From the NCBI RefSeq assembly GCF_019236475.1, contig NZ_JAFAIX010000009.1, positions 496,001 through 560,000 of the forward strand: a DNA stretch of 64,000 nucleotides. Reading direction: 5' to 3'. The translations under genes and the position numbers were made by a program. The DNA comes from Chitinophaga sp. (GTDB lineage Bacteria; Bacteroidota; Bacteroidia; Chitinophagales; Chitinophagaceae). Positions 51,656-61,980 of this stretch are shown in pieces (the stretch's first letter is position 1; every line of letters starts with the position of its first letter). The notes under the pieces were generated by a model, which worked only from the letters and a program-made list of their open reading frames with translations, had not been told where the DNA came from and did not search any database.

Positions 51656-54376
51656 TTATGGCATCATCCAATCTGGTGGTTCTTGATTTTTTAAATAATA
51701 GTTGAAAAATTGATTCATCTTTTTACTGAAATCCAGGCCTGATTCCCCCCATACACCATGGCTTCCATCAGTGTATTCCAGTAACCAAACTGGTTTTTTT
51801 TCATTCTTTAGTGCAGTGAAAAATTGAATGATGTCAAATATTGGCATTCTACCATCTTTATCTGTGTGCATAAGCAATAGGGGGGTTTGTACCTGGTTTC
51901 CATATAATATTGCCGAATTCCTTATGTAGATATCTTTATCCTCATAGAGTTCTTTCTCGAATCGCATTCCTGTTGTGAAATAATTATAGTATGGATCGTA
52001 CGTGTTGGCATCATGATAGTTTAAGATGCTAACAGGATTCGCCATTCCTGATGCAGAGCATGCAGCCGCAAATTTTTTTATTTGAGTGATAATGAAGTTG
52101 ACTTCTACTGCTCCCTGACTGCACCCTTGTATCCCGAGCCTACTGGTATCGATATATATTTTCTTACTTAAAGCCATGATTGACTGATTGATATTTTTGG
52201 CTACTCCTTGTAGAGGATCCCCTTTCTGAATATAGGCATCGGGACAAAATACCAAAAAACCATTGCTAACATAATAAGGTATGTTTATTGCACAGCCATT
52301 ATTGAGGTTACTTGGTACTAAAGAAGCGTTTAATGCATTACTAAATTGATCATATACATAGAATAGTACAGGATATTTTCGGGTGGAATCAAAATCTTCT
52401 GGTTTGTAAAGTATTCCCTGACGATAGATTCCTGGCTTAACCTCCCAATTTACCAATTCTGATGTTAGCCAATTGAATTTGTATTCAGGGGCAAGTTTGC
52501 TTATCTCTGAAAATGTTTTTAAGTCTGCTGTAAAAACAATATTTCTTGTTTTGCTTGCGGTGGACCTACCTAGTATATATGCTTCGGCATATTTAGCTTT
52601 AATAGGAGGTAAATAATTACCCGTAGATGTGATAAGAAGAGAGAGCTCATCTGTTACAGATGGGAAATGGTAATAAAAAGGTCCCATAGATAACTCTTTT
52701 GGATCTTGATTGCGTTTATTGGATAGGACATAGAAACCATTATTTTTACTAGATTGATTTAATGCATATAGTATACTATCGGAGGATAGATTAATGATTT
52801 GATTTTCATTTTGAAATCTAAATTTTATCTGTGATTTTTCACCAAATCCATTTGTTAAATTAACTGGGTTGTCGGTAGTTTCTTTTGTGACCATCCAAAT
52901 GTCATATTTGGTATATATAAATGCGGTATCTCCTGATGGTGACCATCCTGCCATATTCGGAAGATATTTAAATGGAATATCAGGATCATTATTGTCGATA
53001 TTGAATGGGATATTAATGTTCAATTTTTCATTTTCTTTCAAATTATGAAATGAAAATTTGGTTCTATCTCTATTAGCTGATATTAGGTATGACCCATTAG
53101 GTGATAAGGATTGGAATCCACCAAAGGGAAAATCAATCGTATCCTTAGTTCCATCGTAAAGTGAAACGGAAATTGATGTAATGCTATCTTTATATCTGTA
53201 CATATTATCGAGGTAAGTTAGCTTGGGAAAAGAATACATAATTGCTTTTCCGCTTGATATGCCATGTTTACCTGTCATTTGGTTTACAGCGAGCATGCTA
53301 TTTTCAGATCCAATTATCCTTATCTTGTTCGTTTTTAGGTTGAGTGTTGAAAGTAAAGCCTTTGTCAATAGTTGGCCTTCTCCTGTATTAGGTTTTAAGT
53401 GACGATCTGTATACTTCCATATTATTCCGGAACTACCTGCTTTATTTGAATTTCTGACGGCGGTATATCTGTCGGCAAAAAAATACAGAATGTTATCATC
53501 TGAGGTAAGTCCCCAGAAGTAAGAGGAGATGATGGAGGTGGAATCTATTGCTCCCAAAATGTCATTATTCAAAATTACCTTAGAATTTCTTGATTTTATG
53601 TCGTAGGAGTAGATACTTACATTTGTTTGGTTTTTATTTCCATTTTGTTTGTACGAAACTCTTATGTAATACTTTTTATTTATTTCTGAATGCAAATATT
53701 CGGTTATTATAGAACTTTTTGTGGGAATTGTGACGATTGTATCAATTTTTTTGTTGGCAAGGTTTAAAATTCCTATTTTTTTTGAGTCTCCAATAGTTAA
53801 TGTTACGAGGAATGTGTTTGGGATATCAAGTGTTTTACATTCAGTCATTTTATTATAAGCAGTTTCATTTTCATTGTCCAGATTATGAAATTTCATGGAC
53901 TGGTTATTATTGTCTTTGTATATAAGCCACTTGGCTATATCCTTTTGATTGAAGGAAGTGTATCCAACTATAGGAGCCTTTCCCAGGAATATTCTCCCGG
54001 TGGATGTACCTAACTTTAATAATTGCAGTGTATCTCCATCTGATAAAATTGCATAAGATTCGTTTTTTGTTTTGATTAGAATCGCAGTCTTATATTTCTG
54101 TGATTCAAATTTCCAATCCCCTTTTGTTGCCTGTATTATTAGTGTATTCTGTCCTATGGGTACATTGTATTCTGTATACCACACATATTCCCCATCATCA
54201 CTAATCGCATTAGAGGTATACATTGCAGATGGCCAATTTTGGTAGGATTCATCATTAAGTGGTGGTTTGTGTTGTGAGTATACTTGAATTGAAAGTGTGC
54301 ATAATATTGCTATATATCTGATGATATAATACAGTCTTTTGCGATTGGGGGATTTTGAACAGAAATTTGATCTCAT
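51656..54376 (-). CDS. Secreted S9 family peptidase (prolyl-oligopeptidase type), copy B
   Basis: 906 residues. The N-terminus has an arginine-rich stretch before a hydrophobic leader (YIIRYIAILCTLSIQVYSQ). The body forms the beta-propeller, and the hydrolase domain shows Ser753 in GIQGCSQGAVEVNFI, Asp841 in MHTDKDGRMPI and His873 in YTDGSHGVWG. It is a paralogue of the enzyme at 35562 (both end in FFNYYLK-x2-x-P-x-W), 100 residues longer, and equally has Cys before the nucleophile. In known class III lanthipeptide loci a prolyl oligopeptidase removes the leader; this makes the enzyme a candidate processing protease for the nearby peptides. Divergent from the SusC gene. Confidence 0.9.
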   Translation of the reverse strand: MRSNFCSKSPNRKRLYYIIRYIAILCTLSIQVYSQHKPPLNDESYQNWPSAMYTSNAISDDGEYVWYTEYNVPIGQNTLIIQATKGDWKFESQKYKTAILIKTKNESYAILSDGDTLQLLKLGTSTGRIFLGKAPIVGYTSFNQKDIAKWLIYKDNNNQSMKFHNLDNENETAYNKMTECKTLDIPNTFLVTLTIGDSKKIGILNLANKKIDTIVTIPTKSSIITEYLHSEINKKYYIRVSYKQNGNKNQTNVSIYSYDIKSRNSKVILNNDILGAIDSTSIISSYFWGLTSDDNILYFFADRYTAVRNSNKAGSSGIIWKYTDRHLKPNTGEGQLLTKALLSTLNLKTNKIRIIGSENSMLAVNQMTGKHGISSGKAIMYSFPKLTYLDNMYRYKDSITSISVSLYDGTKDTIDFPFGGFQSLSPNGSYLISANRDRTKFSFHNLKENEKLNINIPFNIDNNDPDIPFKYLPNMAGWSPSGDTAFIYTKYDIWMVTKETTDNPVNLTNGFGEKSQIKFRFQNENQIINLSSDSILYALNQSSKNNGFYVLSNKRNQDPKELSMGPFYYHFPSVTDELSLLITSTGNYLPPIKAKYAEAYILGRSTASKTRNIVFTADLKTFSEISKLAPEYKFNWLTSELVNWEVKPGIYRQGILYKPEDFDSTRKYPVLFYVYDQFSNALNASLVPSNLNNGCAINIPYYVSNGFLVFCPDAYIQKGDPLQGVAKNINQSIMALSKKIYIDTSRLGIQGCSQGAVEVNFIITQIKKFAAACSASGMANPVSILNYHDANTYDPYYNYFTTGMRFEKELYEDKDIYIRNSAILYGNQVQTPLLLMHTDKDGRMPIFDIIQFFTALKNEKKPVWLLEYTDGSHGVWGESGLDFSKKMNQFFNYYLKNQEPPDWMMP

Positions 54377-54701
54377 TTAGTATTGATTTAAAATGTAGTT
54401 GGTTTTTGGAATATTAACTTGAAGATAAAGGAATATCATATTGGTAAATTTCTGTTGCGGGTTATTCATATGTTAATCTGTTTGTCCTATGGATGAATGC
54501 GTTACAAACCAAATTTAAGTTATCTGCAATGTGAATTATTCGCAGTGGAGACTTTTGGGCACTGTTTTCTTATGTAATATGTTCGATAACCTCGTTCTCA
54601 TCTATTTGGTTAATACATTGTTAAGCTAATAGTACTGTTTTTAGGTTTTCTAGTTCGTTATTGGAAAGTATAATGACTGCATAATCCTAAAAGCATTATT
54701 T
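54377..54701. promoter_or_regulatory. Divergent intergenic region between S9 peptidase and SusC genes
   Basis: 325 AT-rich bases that must hold both promoters. No exact TTTG-N(19-21)-TAnnTTTG pair was found. Marks the boundary between the peptide locus and the SusC operon. Confidence 0.45.
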
Positions 54702-57700
54702 ATGAATAGTAGATTTTACATAAATCTTGTATTAATTATTTCTTTTTATTGTAGGGTGGTTGCAGGTACAAAATTGGAAATTCCTGTAAATCGATTTTCT
54801 GCTTTTTCCGTTGATACATCCCTTAGTGAAGGATTAAAGGGTAGAGTTAATGGTGAAGATAATATGGGCCTCCCAGGTGTTTCAGTAATGATAAAGGGAA
54901 GTCGACAAGGTACTACTACTGACATTCAGGGAAACTTTTATTTTAAAAAAGTCAATTCCTCCTCTACCTTGATATTTAGCTATATTGGATACGAGAGAAA
55001 GGAGGTGCCTGTTTCTACAGGAAGATTATTGTTTGTCAGGTTAACCAGGGCATCTAACAAATTAGATGAAGCAGTGGTTATTGCCTATGGCACTACAACC
55101 AGGCGATTTAATACTAGTAATATTGCGACAGTAACTGCAGATGAAATCTCTAAACAGCCGGTCTCAAATCCATTAATGGCCTTACAAGGAAGGGTTCCCG
55201 GAGTTGTAATAACTCCAGCCTCCGGAGTGGCTGGCGGAGGGGTGAAAGTATCCATTCAGGGGAGTACAAGCTTGCTGACGGCAACTGCCAAGAATGATCC
55301 GCTTTACGTTATAGATGGAGTTCCTTATACATCGCAATTATTGAAGAATTATGGAGATATATTAGGCACTTCAGGTACTCAATTCACCACTGGCGAGAAT
55401 GGTAATCCATTAAATTTTATAAATCCAGCAGATATTGAACGTATTGATGTCCTGAAGGATGCGGATGCAACTGCTATTTATGGCTCCAGAGCTGCTAATG
55501 GCGCTATTTTGATAACTACCAAAAAAGGGAAGAGTGGGAAAATGCAAGGGAATGTTAACTTTCAGACAGGATGGTCAATGGTGCCACATTATTTGAAAAT
55601 GGTTGGGTCTTCAGATTATAATAAACTTAGGAAAGAGTCTTTTAATAATTCTGGAATAGTTCCAAGTAGTGATCTTAGTAATATTAATTATACTCCTGAT
55701 TTAACTTTTTGGGATACGACAAGGTATACAAATTGGCAGAGGGAATTACTTGGAAAAAGTGCTCCTTTTACTACTGCTAATGCATCTGTATCTGGTGGAA
55801 CCTTGACTACTTCCTATCTTGTCGGTTTAACTTATGGTTCCCAGGGAAGTATATTTAAGTCACCATTCACTGATAATATAGATAGGAAAGGTAGTGGACA
55901 TGCTAATTTAAATATTAACTCGAACGATAATCGATTTCATTTGAGTACTTTGGTGAGCTTTATGGTTGATAAGAATAGATTACCTAGGATCGATATAACT
56001 AGTAATGTTATTGCTACGCCACCAACTGCACCGGCATTATACAATGGTGATGGCTCTTTAAACTGGATGACTAACTCTTTAGGAAAAACCACGTTTATGA
56101 ATCCGCTTGCTGGATTATATAGTTCCTATGTTTCTAATACCTCTAATTTGTTGACAAATTTGCAGATGTCCTACGAGGTTTTTAAGGGAATGTCTGTAAA
56201 ATTGGTTTCAGGTTACAATTTTATGAACGCAAATGATTATACATTTGCCTCTCTAAATAGTGTTGCGCCTGATTCACGGCCAAATGTGCTGCGATCAGCA
56301 AGTACTTCAAATAATAGAATTAGTAATTGGAGTCTCGAACCGCAGATAAATTATTCTTCAATAGTTTGGAGAGGAAAGTTGGATGCGATTATTGGAACGA
56401 GCATTCAACAAGAAAACAGAAATGGCCTAGCATTGATTGGAACGGGGTTTGGATCAGACGTAACTCAGACAGATATTAGGCAAGCTGCTAAGGTTAATGT
56501 TGATTTTAATACAATTTCAACTTATAAGTATAATGCATTATTCGGTCGGATTAACTATATATTAGATGAGAAGTATGTATTGAATCTTACTGCCAGGAGA
56601 GATGGTAGCTCTAGGTTTGGGGATCAGAACAGATTTCATAATTTTTGGTCAATAGGAGGAGCGTGGATACTATCTTCAGAAAACTGGTTTAAGGAAAATA
56701 TAAACTTCTTTCAATACACCAAACTTCGGTTAAGCTATGGTACCACTGGAAATGATCAAATAGGCGATTATCGTTATTTAAGTACTTATAACCCCATTTC
56801 TTATACTTCTCCCTATCAAGGTATTACTTCATTAAACGTCTCTGGAATACCCAATCCTTATTTGCAGTGGGAAGAAACCCGAAAGCTTACTGCAGGTTTG
56901 GAATTCTCCATTGTGAATAGTCGAATTTCAGCAAATGTCAACTATACACGGAATCGGTCTTCTAATCAGCTTATTAATTATGCACTTCCTTCTACAACTG
57001 GATCTGGATTTGTTCTTAGAAACTTTCCAGGGTTGGTTGAAAATTCAAGTTGGGAAGCAATGTTGAGTTCAATAAACTGTTCAACATCTAATTTTAAGTG
57101 GACAACTGCTGTAAATCTAACATTCCCTCGGAATAGGCTTGTTCGGTTTGATAATATAGCAAACTCTACTTATGCAAATACATATGTTGTCGGAGAACCA
57201 ATTACAGGAACTAAAGTTTATAAGTTTGCAAGAGTAAATCCAGAAACTGGGCTCTATGAACAGTACGATAAAAACGGTAATATAGCTACAAATTTATCAG
57301 TGACAGATAGGACACAGTTTATTAACTTGGCTCCTACCTTTTTTGGTGGCTTGCAGAATACCTTTACTTATAAAGGATTATCATTAGACATTTTCTTTCA
57401 ATACACCAGACAAGTAAGTGAGAATGATCTGAAAATTGGATACGGTATACCAGTTTCAGGGCCCACCAATCAACCCGTAGATTTATTACAGCGATGGCAG
57501 ACAAAAGGGGATAAGGCACCAATTCAGCAATTAGGTGTATCTGGTAATATCATTATGCCATACATTAATACTTTGTTGTCTGATTATGTTTATGGAGACG
57601 GTTCATTCTTACGACTTAAGAACGTTAGCCTATCTTATATGCTTCCTACCAAAGTCACGAATAGAGTAAATATTAATAGTGCCAAGGTCTATCTTCAGGG

Positions 57701-57812
57701 TCAAAATATCTTTACGATTACAAAGTATAAAGGACTTGATCCGGAAATTCCCAATTCACTTGGTTTACCTAGCCTCAGAACAATTGTATTAGGTTGTCAA
57801 ATTTTATTCTAA
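54702..57812 (+). CDS. SusC/RagA TonB-linked outer-membrane transporter
   Basis: 1036 residues. After a signal peptide (INLVLIISFYCRVVAG) comes a carboxypeptidase-like domain (GRVNGEDNMGLPGVSVMIKG, DIQGNFYFKK), then the plug with QGRVPGVVITPASG, DPLYVIDGVPY, ERIDVLKDADATAIYGSRAA and NGAILITTKKG, all hallmark SusC motifs, and a 22-strand barrel. It imports oligosaccharides together with the SusD lipoprotein encoded next. The GH2 gene follows in the same operon. Its base composition is as AT-rich as the peptide locus. Confidence 0.96.
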   Translation: MNSRFYINLVLIISFYCRVVAGTKLEIPVNRFSAFSVDTSLSEGLKGRVNGEDNMGLPGVSVMIKGSRQGTTTDIQGNFYFKKVNSSSTLIFSYIGYERKEVPVSTGRLLFVRLTRASNKLDEAVVIAYGTTTRRFNTSNIATVTADEISKQPVSNPLMALQGRVPGVVITPASGVAGGGVKVSIQGSTSLLTATAKNDPLYVIDGVPYTSQLLKNYGDILGTSGTQFTTGENGNPLNFINPADIERIDVLKDADATAIYGSRAANGAILITTKKGKSGKMQGNVNFQTGWSMVPHYLKMVGSSDYNKLRKESFNNSGIVPSSDLSNINYTPDLTFWDTTRYTNWQRELLGKSAPFTTANASVSGGTLTTSYLVGLTYGSQGSIFKSPFTDNIDRKGSGHANLNINSNDNRFHLSTLVSFMVDKNRLPRIDITSNVIATPPTAPALYNGDGSLNWMTNSLGKTTFMNPLAGLYSSYVSNTSNLLTNLQMSYEVFKGMSVKLVSGYNFMNANDYTFASLNSVAPDSRPNVLRSASTSNNRISNWSLEPQINYSSIVWRGKLDAIIGTSIQQENRNGLALIGTGFGSDVTQTDIRQAAKVNVDFNTISTYKYNALFGRINYILDEKYVLNLTARRDGSSRFGDQNRFHNFWSIGGAWILSSENWFKENINFFQYTKLRLSYGTTGNDQIGDYRYLSTYNPISYTSPYQGITSLNVSGIPNPYLQWEETRKLTAGLEFSIVNSRISANVNYTRNRSSNQLINYALPSTTGSGFVLRNFPGLVENSSWEAMLSSINCSTSNFKWTTAVNLTFPRNRLVRFDNIANSTYANTYVVGEPITGTKVYKFARVNPETGLYEQYDKNGNIATNLSVTDRTQFINLAPTFFGGLQNTFTYKGLSLDIFFQYTRQVSENDLKIGYGIPVSGPTNQPVDLLQRWQTKGDKAPIQQLGVSGNIIMPYINTLLSDYVYGDGSFLRLKNVSLSYMLPTKVTNRVNINSAKVYLQGQNIFTITKYKGLDPEIPNSLGLPSLRTIVLGCQILF

Positions 57813-57840
57813 TTTTTTATATCACCAATTTGATTTTTAT

Positions 57841-59250
57841 ATGAAATATGGTATTGCTTCAATAATAGTCTTGTTAGTACTTAATTCATGTACAAAATTG
57901 GTGGAGGTGGGCCCCCCAATTACAAGTATAAATATGGATAATGTGTATTCTTCAGAGGGTACCGCAATAGGAGCTGTAACTGGAATTATGGGGAGTTTGG
58001 CCTCAGAAAGTGTATCCACTCCGTCAGGAATCCGATCACTTAGTGTTACTGGATCATTGTATACTGATGAACTTAACCCATTATCAACTTCTAATGTAGG
58101 CTTAACTGCATATTTTAGAAATCAACTGAATAGTACTTTTTATGGAGGAGAGTATTGGGGAACTTTTTACGTTTATATTTACCGATGTAATGCTGCATTG
58201 ATTGGTGTTTCACAGTCTAGTAACTTAAGTTCTGTTGTGAAAAAACAATTAATAGGTGAATTATTGTTTTTCAGGTCATTGATGTATTATTACTTGGTTA
58301 ATCTTTATGGAGATGTTCCATTAGTATTATCTGTAGATTATACAGTCAATTCCAGAGTGTCTAGGGTGTCAAAATTAGAGGTGCTTACACATTTGGTAGG
58401 TGATTTGTCCGCTAGTAGAGATAGTTTGAGTGATGCTTTTTTGTCTGGAAATCTAACCGTAACATCATCAAGTAGATATCGGCCTTGTAAGTATGCGGCA
58501 TCTGCTTTGTTGACAAAGGTGTATCTTCTTTTGAACCAATGGGGGAATGCAGAACAGGAAGCTACAACCGTAATAAATAAATCTCAATTGTTTGGTTTAG
58601 TACCACTTGGCTCCGTATTTCAGGTTAATAGTAAAGAATCTATTTTCCAACTGCAAAGTGTATTGTCAGGGAGATCTACAGAGGAAGCTTACTTTTTTGT
58701 TCCACCTTCAGTTGGAAATAATAATTATACAAATGTCACCTATTTAAGCAATTTTCTCCTAAATACATTTGAGCCCAATGATTTGCGGTTATCCACGTGG
58801 ATAAAAGTGTCTTTGGCAGGAGGAAAGAAATTCTCCTATCCCTATAAGTATAAGGCGAATATGGTGGAAGCAACCCCCTCTGAAGCATTAACACTTATTC
58901 GCTTGTCGGATGTAATCTTATGTAGGTCTGAGGCCAGAGCGCAAATGGGAAAAAATGATTCTGCTATTGCAGATTTAAACAGTGTTAGGTTTAGAGCAGG
59001 GCTTAAACCAGTAGTTGGTATACTTCAACAGGCTTTAATTGATACAATCTTTCATGAACGTCGGGTGGAGTTTTTTACTGAATTTGGAAACCGACTATTC
59101 GATTTGAAACGATCAGGTAAGTTGAATAGTGTAATGAATATTGTTTGCCCGATTAAAGGAGGCACCTGGAGTAATAATTGGGCTCTTTTTCCAATACCCA
59201 GTTTGGAGATTTCTAGAAATGGACTTTTGTCACAGAATCCTGGATATTAA
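57841..59250 (+). CDS. SusD/RagB surface glycan-binding lipoprotein
   Basis: 469 residues with lipoprotein signal MKYGIASIIVLLVLNSC. The helical TPR-like core includes GELLFFRSLMYYYLVNLYGD and VPLVLSVDY, AASALLTKVYLLLNQWGNAE, and the C-terminal EALTLIRLSDVILCRSEARA, DLNSVRFRAGLKPV and HERRVEFFTEFGNRLFDLKR, typical of SusD/RagB. It forms the lid of the SusC channel and captures the glycan. It starts 28 bases after the SusC stop. Confidence 0.95.
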   Translation: MKYGIASIIVLLVLNSCTKLVEVGPPITSINMDNVYSSEGTAIGAVTGIMGSLASESVSTPSGIRSLSVTGSLYTDELNPLSTSNVGLTAYFRNQLNSTFYGGEYWGTFYVYIYRCNAALIGVSQSSNLSSVVKKQLIGELLFFRSLMYYYLVNLYGDVPLVLSVDYTVNSRVSRVSKLEVLTHLVGDLSASRDSLSDAFLSGNLTVTSSSRYRPCKYAASALLTKVYLLLNQWGNAEQEATTVINKSQLFGLVPLGSVFQVNSKESIFQLQSVLSGRSTEEAYFFVPPSVGNNNYTNVTYLSNFLLNTFEPNDLRLSTWIKVSLAGGKKFSYPYKYKANMVEATPSEALTLIRLSDVILCRSEARAQMGKNDSAIADLNSVRFRAGLKPVVGILQQALIDTIFHERRVEFFTEFGNRLFDLKRSGKLNSVMNIVCPIKGGTWSNNWALFPIPSLEISRNGLLSQNPGY

Positions 59251-59283
59251 ATTCTATTCATAATAACCATTTGAATTATTATT

Positions 59284-61980
59284 ATGCTTATCGTAATCAA
59301 AGAACGAATATTTATTGTATTACTTAGTACATTCTTTTTAACTGTTGTATTTTATTCATCCGTTCTTGCTCAATCTTCTAATTCAGACTTAAAACTGAAA
59401 AGTTTGAGCATGAAATCCAAGTGGGGTAAGAAAGTGGCTGACAGCACAGCTTGTAATACTTATCCTAGACCTGGGTTAGTTCGGAGTAAATGGCAAAATC
59501 TGAATGGCAGTTGGGATTATTGTATTTCGGATACTAGTACAAATTATTTTAAATACTCAATGGGAAAGATTTTAGTTCCATTTCCTATTGAGTCAGAATT
59601 ATCAACTGTAAAAAGGACCCTGTCACCAAATGATATATTATGGTATAGAAGATATTTCAAAAAACCTGTACTAAGTAGGAAATCTGACAAGGTGATTCTG
59701 CATTTCGGAGCAGTAGATTGGGATGCTACAGTTTTCATAAATGGTAAAGAGGTTGCAAGACATAAAGGGGGGTATACCAGCTTTAGTGTTGATGTGACCA
59801 ACCAGTTAGAAGAGAATGAAAATGAGTTGGTGGTTAAAGTGTTTGATCCTTCCGACCGGGGAATAAACCCACATGGTAAACAAGTACTAAATCCGGAAAA
59901 TATTTACTATACTCCAAGTTCTGGGATTTGGCAAACAGTATGGCTTGAAGAGGTCGCGGCACAATATATTTCAGATCTGAAAGTGACTCCTGATATTGAT
60001 GGGAACCGTGTGCGTATTAAGACTTTAGTCAATAATAAAGATAAGAATCAGGTGGTTAAAGTGGAAGTATTGAAGGGGGGAATAGTTGTCGCACAAGGTG
60101 AAGGTAATGCGGAGGGATTAATTGATATAAAGATTGATAAACCCCATCTATGGTGTCCCGAAGATCCATTTTTATATAAAACAAAGGTGAAATTGATTGA
60201 TAGAGGAAAAGTAATAGATGAAGTAACGAGCTATTTTGGTATGAGGAAAATTTCCGTTGGAAAGCTTCCTGACGGGTCATCACGGATTTTTCTCAACAAT
60301 AAATATTATTTTAATTTGGGTGTACTGGATCAAGGTTTCTGGCCAGATGGTTTATTGACACCTCCTAATGCCCAAGCTATGATATTTGATATTAAGGCTA
60401 TTAAGACCCTCGGGTTTAATACTATCAGGAAGCATATCAAAGTTGAACCGGAACAATGGTATTATTATGCAGACAGTATTGGGGTATTAGTATGGCAGGA
60501 TTTTGTTAATCCGCCTCCGACTTTACCCCCGGGGTCAAGGCCAGAGTTTGAAAAAGAATTAAAAGAAACGTTGGCCCAGTTGTATAACCATCCTTCTATC
60601 GTAACCTGGGTTTTATTTAACGAACGTTGGGGGGCTTATGATCAAGAGCGACTTACAAAATGGGTAAAAGAGCTGGATCCAACAAGGTTGGTGAATGGTC
60701 ACACGGGAGAACTTTTATACGTGAGGAATAAGTTAAGATTGCCATCCAAAGATCCATGGGTGGCCAGTGATATGGCTGATATTCATACTTACCCATTTCC
60801 TATGGGGGTACCACAGGATGGGGGGAAGATTAAAGTTATCGGAGAGTTTGGTGGAATCAACGTTTCTGTTCCCTATCATGAGTGGAATGATCTGAAGACT
60901 TGGGGATATGCCAGTAAGAAACCAAGAGAGCTTCCGTTGATATACGATTCTATGATGACAGTTTTGAAAAAATTAGAAGGAGAAGGCATAAGTGCATCAA
61001 TTTATACCCAACCTTTTGATGTGGAGACGGAGGAAAATGGGGTCATTACTTATGATAGAGAAATTGTAAAGATAGATCCCAAATTAATTCGAAAGTCAAA
61101 TGCAAAGCTCTGGAAATTTGCAGATAATGATAAAGTGAATCCAATTTTTAACATTGGGCCTTTAATGGATTTGGATGATACTGATGACAAGTATTCTGAT
61201 TATTTAAATGATTTTAATAATGGTAAAAGGGATTCTGCATTTGTAAGAAGGCTCGTTCTAATGGCAATGAGAGAAAAGGATACTCCAAATGTGGAGCTAG
61301 TCTCAGGTTATTTCATTAAATCTATATCTGACCCGTTCTCCTATTCAAATTTAAAATTTATTCAAAATTGTACTATCAATTCAAAAAGTTCCGGATTTAT
61401 TTTTCTGACACAGAATAAGGCACATGTTGAACAAGTCCTTGATTCTGGCTCTATAACGGAAGTATTGAAGTCTGTAATAAGAGGTGAATACATTACCCCA
61501 TATGTCTCAATACCTTCATCCAAGGTGGATTGGCAAAAAATCACAAGGGAGGTGCAACAAAAGTATGGTGATGAATATAGTGAATATGTTTGGGGGACTG
61601 TAATGGTGTACAATCTCGATCATAAAAACTGGAAGGACTTTGCTCAAGGATATGTGAATTACTATAAAACTGCAAAAACACATAGTGTATATCATATAAA
61701 TAATATTACCTGGAGTGTATTTGAACAGGTTAGTGATGCGGCAGTGCTTAAATTTGCTGCGGAAGTGATGAAGTATAATATCGAAAATAAGGACAGTTCC
61801 AGTGATTCAATAGATACGTATGCAAATCTGTTGTATAAATCCGGGAACAAAGAAGAAGCAATAAAATGGGAACGTAAAGCGGTAGAAGGGAGCAATGGGA
61901 ATAAAGAAATATCTGAAAATCTCCGCAAAATGGAGTCCGGCCTCCCTACCTGGCCTACTCCAGACTCTACAAAGAACTAA
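59284..61980 (+). CDS. Secreted GH2 glycoside hydrolase (beta-galactosidase/glucuronidase type)
   Basis: 898 residues with a hydrophobic leader ending LAQ. Domain order is the GH2 jelly roll (VRSKWQNLNGSWDYCISD, HFGAVDWDATVFINGKEVAR), the immunoglobulin-like domain, and the barrel with the acid/base Glu at about 447 in VTWVLFNERWGAYDQ and the nucleophile Glu at about 521 in KVIGEFGGINV. Beyond the barrel a C-terminal extension of about 280 residues has helical, TPR-like repeats (AEVMKYNIENKDSS, ANLLYKSGNKEEAIKWERKA), unusual for GH2. The substrate is not readable; it should be the glycan captured by SusC/SusD. Confidence 0.9.
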   Translation: MLIVIKERIFIVLLSTFFLTVVFYSSVLAQSSNSDLKLKSLSMKSKWGKKVADSTACNTYPRPGLVRSKWQNLNGSWDYCISDTSTNYFKYSMGKILVPFPIESELSTVKRTLSPNDILWYRRYFKKPVLSRKSDKVILHFGAVDWDATVFINGKEVARHKGGYTSFSVDVTNQLEENENELVVKVFDPSDRGINPHGKQVLNPENIYYTPSSGIWQTVWLEEVAAQYISDLKVTPDIDGNRVRIKTLVNNKDKNQVVKVEVLKGGIVVAQGEGNAEGLIDIKIDKPHLWCPEDPFLYKTKVKLIDRGKVIDEVTSYFGMRKISVGKLPDGSSRIFLNNKYYFNLGVLDQGFWPDGLLTPPNAQAMIFDIKAIKTLGFNTIRKHIKVEPEQWYYYADSIGVLVWQDFVNPPPTLPPGSRPEFEKELKETLAQLYNHPSIVTWVLFNERWGAYDQERLTKWVKELDPTRLVNGHTGELLYVRNKLRLPSKDPWVASDMADIHTYPFPMGVPQDGGKIKVIGEFGGINVSVPYHEWNDLKTWGYASKKPRELPLIYDSMMTVLKKLEGEGISASIYTQPFDVETEENGVITYDREIVKIDPKLIRKSNAKLWKFADNDKVNPIFNIGPLMDLDDTDDKYSDYLNDFNNGKRDSAFVRRLVLMAMREKDTPNVELVSGYFIKSISDPFSYSNLKFIQNCTINSKSSGFIFLTQNKAHVEQVLDSGSITEVLKSVIRGEYITPYVSIPSSKVDWQKITREVQQKYGDEYSEYVWGTVMVYNLDHKNWKDFAQGYVNYYKTAKTHSVYHINNITWSVFEQVSDAAVLKFAAEVMKYNIENKDSSSDSIDTYANLLYKSGNKEEAIKWERKAVEGSNGNKEISENLRKMESGLPTWPTPDSTKN

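Noticed and set aside
54702-61980. SusC/SusD/GH2 as part of the peptide pathway
   Set aside because: The operon is on the other strand with a full divergent promoter region, and its content is that of a usual glycan-use locus; a link to the peptides rests on adjacency only.
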